Assembly (NCBI GenBank): GCA_021414185.1
Contig: JAIOOZ010000638.1
Location: 1 to 5,972, forward strand
Source of the DNA: Betaproteobacteria bacterium
Lineage (GTDB): Bacteria > Pseudomonadota > Gammaproteobacteria > Burkholderiales > SG8-41
Direction of reading: 5' to 3'
DNA length: 5,972 bases
Shown here: positions 5,652 to 5,972 of the stretch, piece by piece
Position numbering within the stretch: position 1 is the first letter of the stretch
Layout of the letters: each line of letters begins with the position of its first letter
The notes under the pieces: generated by a model
The model's database searches: none
What the model was told of the DNA's origin: nothing
What the model saw: only the letters and a program-made list of their open reading frames with translations
Translations under genes and position numbers: made by a program

Positions 5652-5954
5652 ATGCAACGCGCAATCTGGGTGCTGTGGCCGTCTTTCATCGTCGGCGGTA
5701 TCGCCGAGGCGGCATTCTTTACTTTGTTCGACCCGATGGACCTGCATCTTTTCGGCGAGCCGGTGACCCTCGGCCGGACTGCGGTTTATACGATAGGCTT
5801 TTTCGGCTTCTGGATGCTCGCCGCGGCGTCGAGCGCATTCACCTGTTTTCTGCAGCGGCCCGCCGCCGACATCAATAATTTCTGTCCACTCAAGCCGCCT
5901 GAACGGCCCGCCGGCTGTCCGCGGCGCGATTCGCCGGACGCCTGCTGCGATTGA
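5652..5954 (+). CDS. Small membrane protein of unknown function with cysteine-rich tail, 3' end of cco cluster
   Basis: This 100-residue protein has two hydrophobic segments, about residues 5-26 (WVLWPSFIVGGIAEAAFFTL) and 43-66 (AVYTIGFFGFWMLAAASSAF), joined by a loop with DPMDLHLFGEP. After the second helix come LQRPAADINN and a Pro/Arg-rich tail with cysteines at 78, 89, 98 and 99 (two as Cys-Pro, the last two adjacent); Cys65 sits in or by the helix. I recall similar unnamed proteins beside cbb3 clusters in beta- and gammaproteobacteria, but cannot confirm this here. Its place directly after ccoH on the same strand suggests a role linked to the oxidase or low-oxygen growth. It has no motif that gives a reaction. 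The very strong ribosome site and normal codon use make it a real gene. Metal or heme binding by the tail is only a possibility. Confidence 0.8.
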   Translation: MQRAIWVLWPSFIVGGIAEAAFFTLFDPMDLHLFGEPVTLGRTAVYTIGFFGFWMLAAASSAFTCFLQRPAADINNFCPLKPPERPAGCPRRDSPDACCD

Positions 5955-5972
5955 TTGGCCGCCGCGGCATCT

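Noticed and set aside
1..5972. Mobile elements, CRISPR arrays, tRNA or rRNA genes
   Set aside because: No transposase or integrase motifs, no regularly spaced repeats and no tRNA-like or rRNA-like sequence were seen; nearly all of the window is occupied by cco genes.

Overview
The window is a compact, single-strand cluster for the cbb3-type cytochrome c oxidase (the high-affinity, C-family heme-copper oxidase) and its assembly factors. All genes read on the + strand, in the order: 3' end of ccoI (copper-exporting P-type ATPase), ccoS, ccoN, ccoO, ccoQ, ccoP, ccoG, ccoH, and a conserved-looking 100-residue membrane protein of unknown function. The high GC content, the two-helix form of CcoP, the full-length CcoQ and the placement of ccoIS before ccoNOQP (rather than after ccoGH) suggest a betaproteobacterium, or less likely a gammaproteobacterium. 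The species cannot be named from this sequence.

Layout. Positions 1-383 hold the end of ccoI and all of ccoS, which is only 51 codons long. Positions 384-480 are the only sizeable non-coding stretch. They carry an FNR/ANR-type box (TTGAC-CTAG-ATCAA, 409-422) whose centre lies exactly 41.5 bp before the start point predicted by a TACCAT -10 element (445-450), the geometry of a class II FNR-activated promoter. A GC-rich inverted repeat lies between the box and the -10. Positions 481-3664 encode the four structural subunits CcoN, CcoO, CcoQ and CcoP with gaps of 15 and 5 nt and a 4-nt ATGA overlap. Positions 3680-5611 encode CcoG and CcoH, each after a 15-nt gap. A 40-nt gap with a 6-bp stem and GCGA loop, then a near-perfect Shine-Dalgarno sequence, leads into the last gene (5652-5954). 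The final 18 bases hold nothing recognisable.

How the genes work together. CcoN is the catalytic subunit (heme b, heme b3, CuB). CcoO (one heme c) and CcoP (two hemes c) pass electrons to it, and CcoQ is a small stabilising subunit. CcoG (poly-ferredoxin-like, reported as a cupric reductase in Rhodobacter), CcoI (copper P-type ATPase), CcoH and CcoS mature the enzyme, mainly by supplying copper and by assembly. The FNR box implies induction when oxygen falls. All visible catalytic and cofactor ligands are present, so the oxidase looks functional.

Novelty. This is mostly a textbook locus and I see no new defence, mobile or catalytic system. The parts most worth a second look are the cysteine-tailed small membrane protein at the 3' end, the hairpin and very strong ribosome binding site in front of it, and the detailed architecture of the ccoN promoter.
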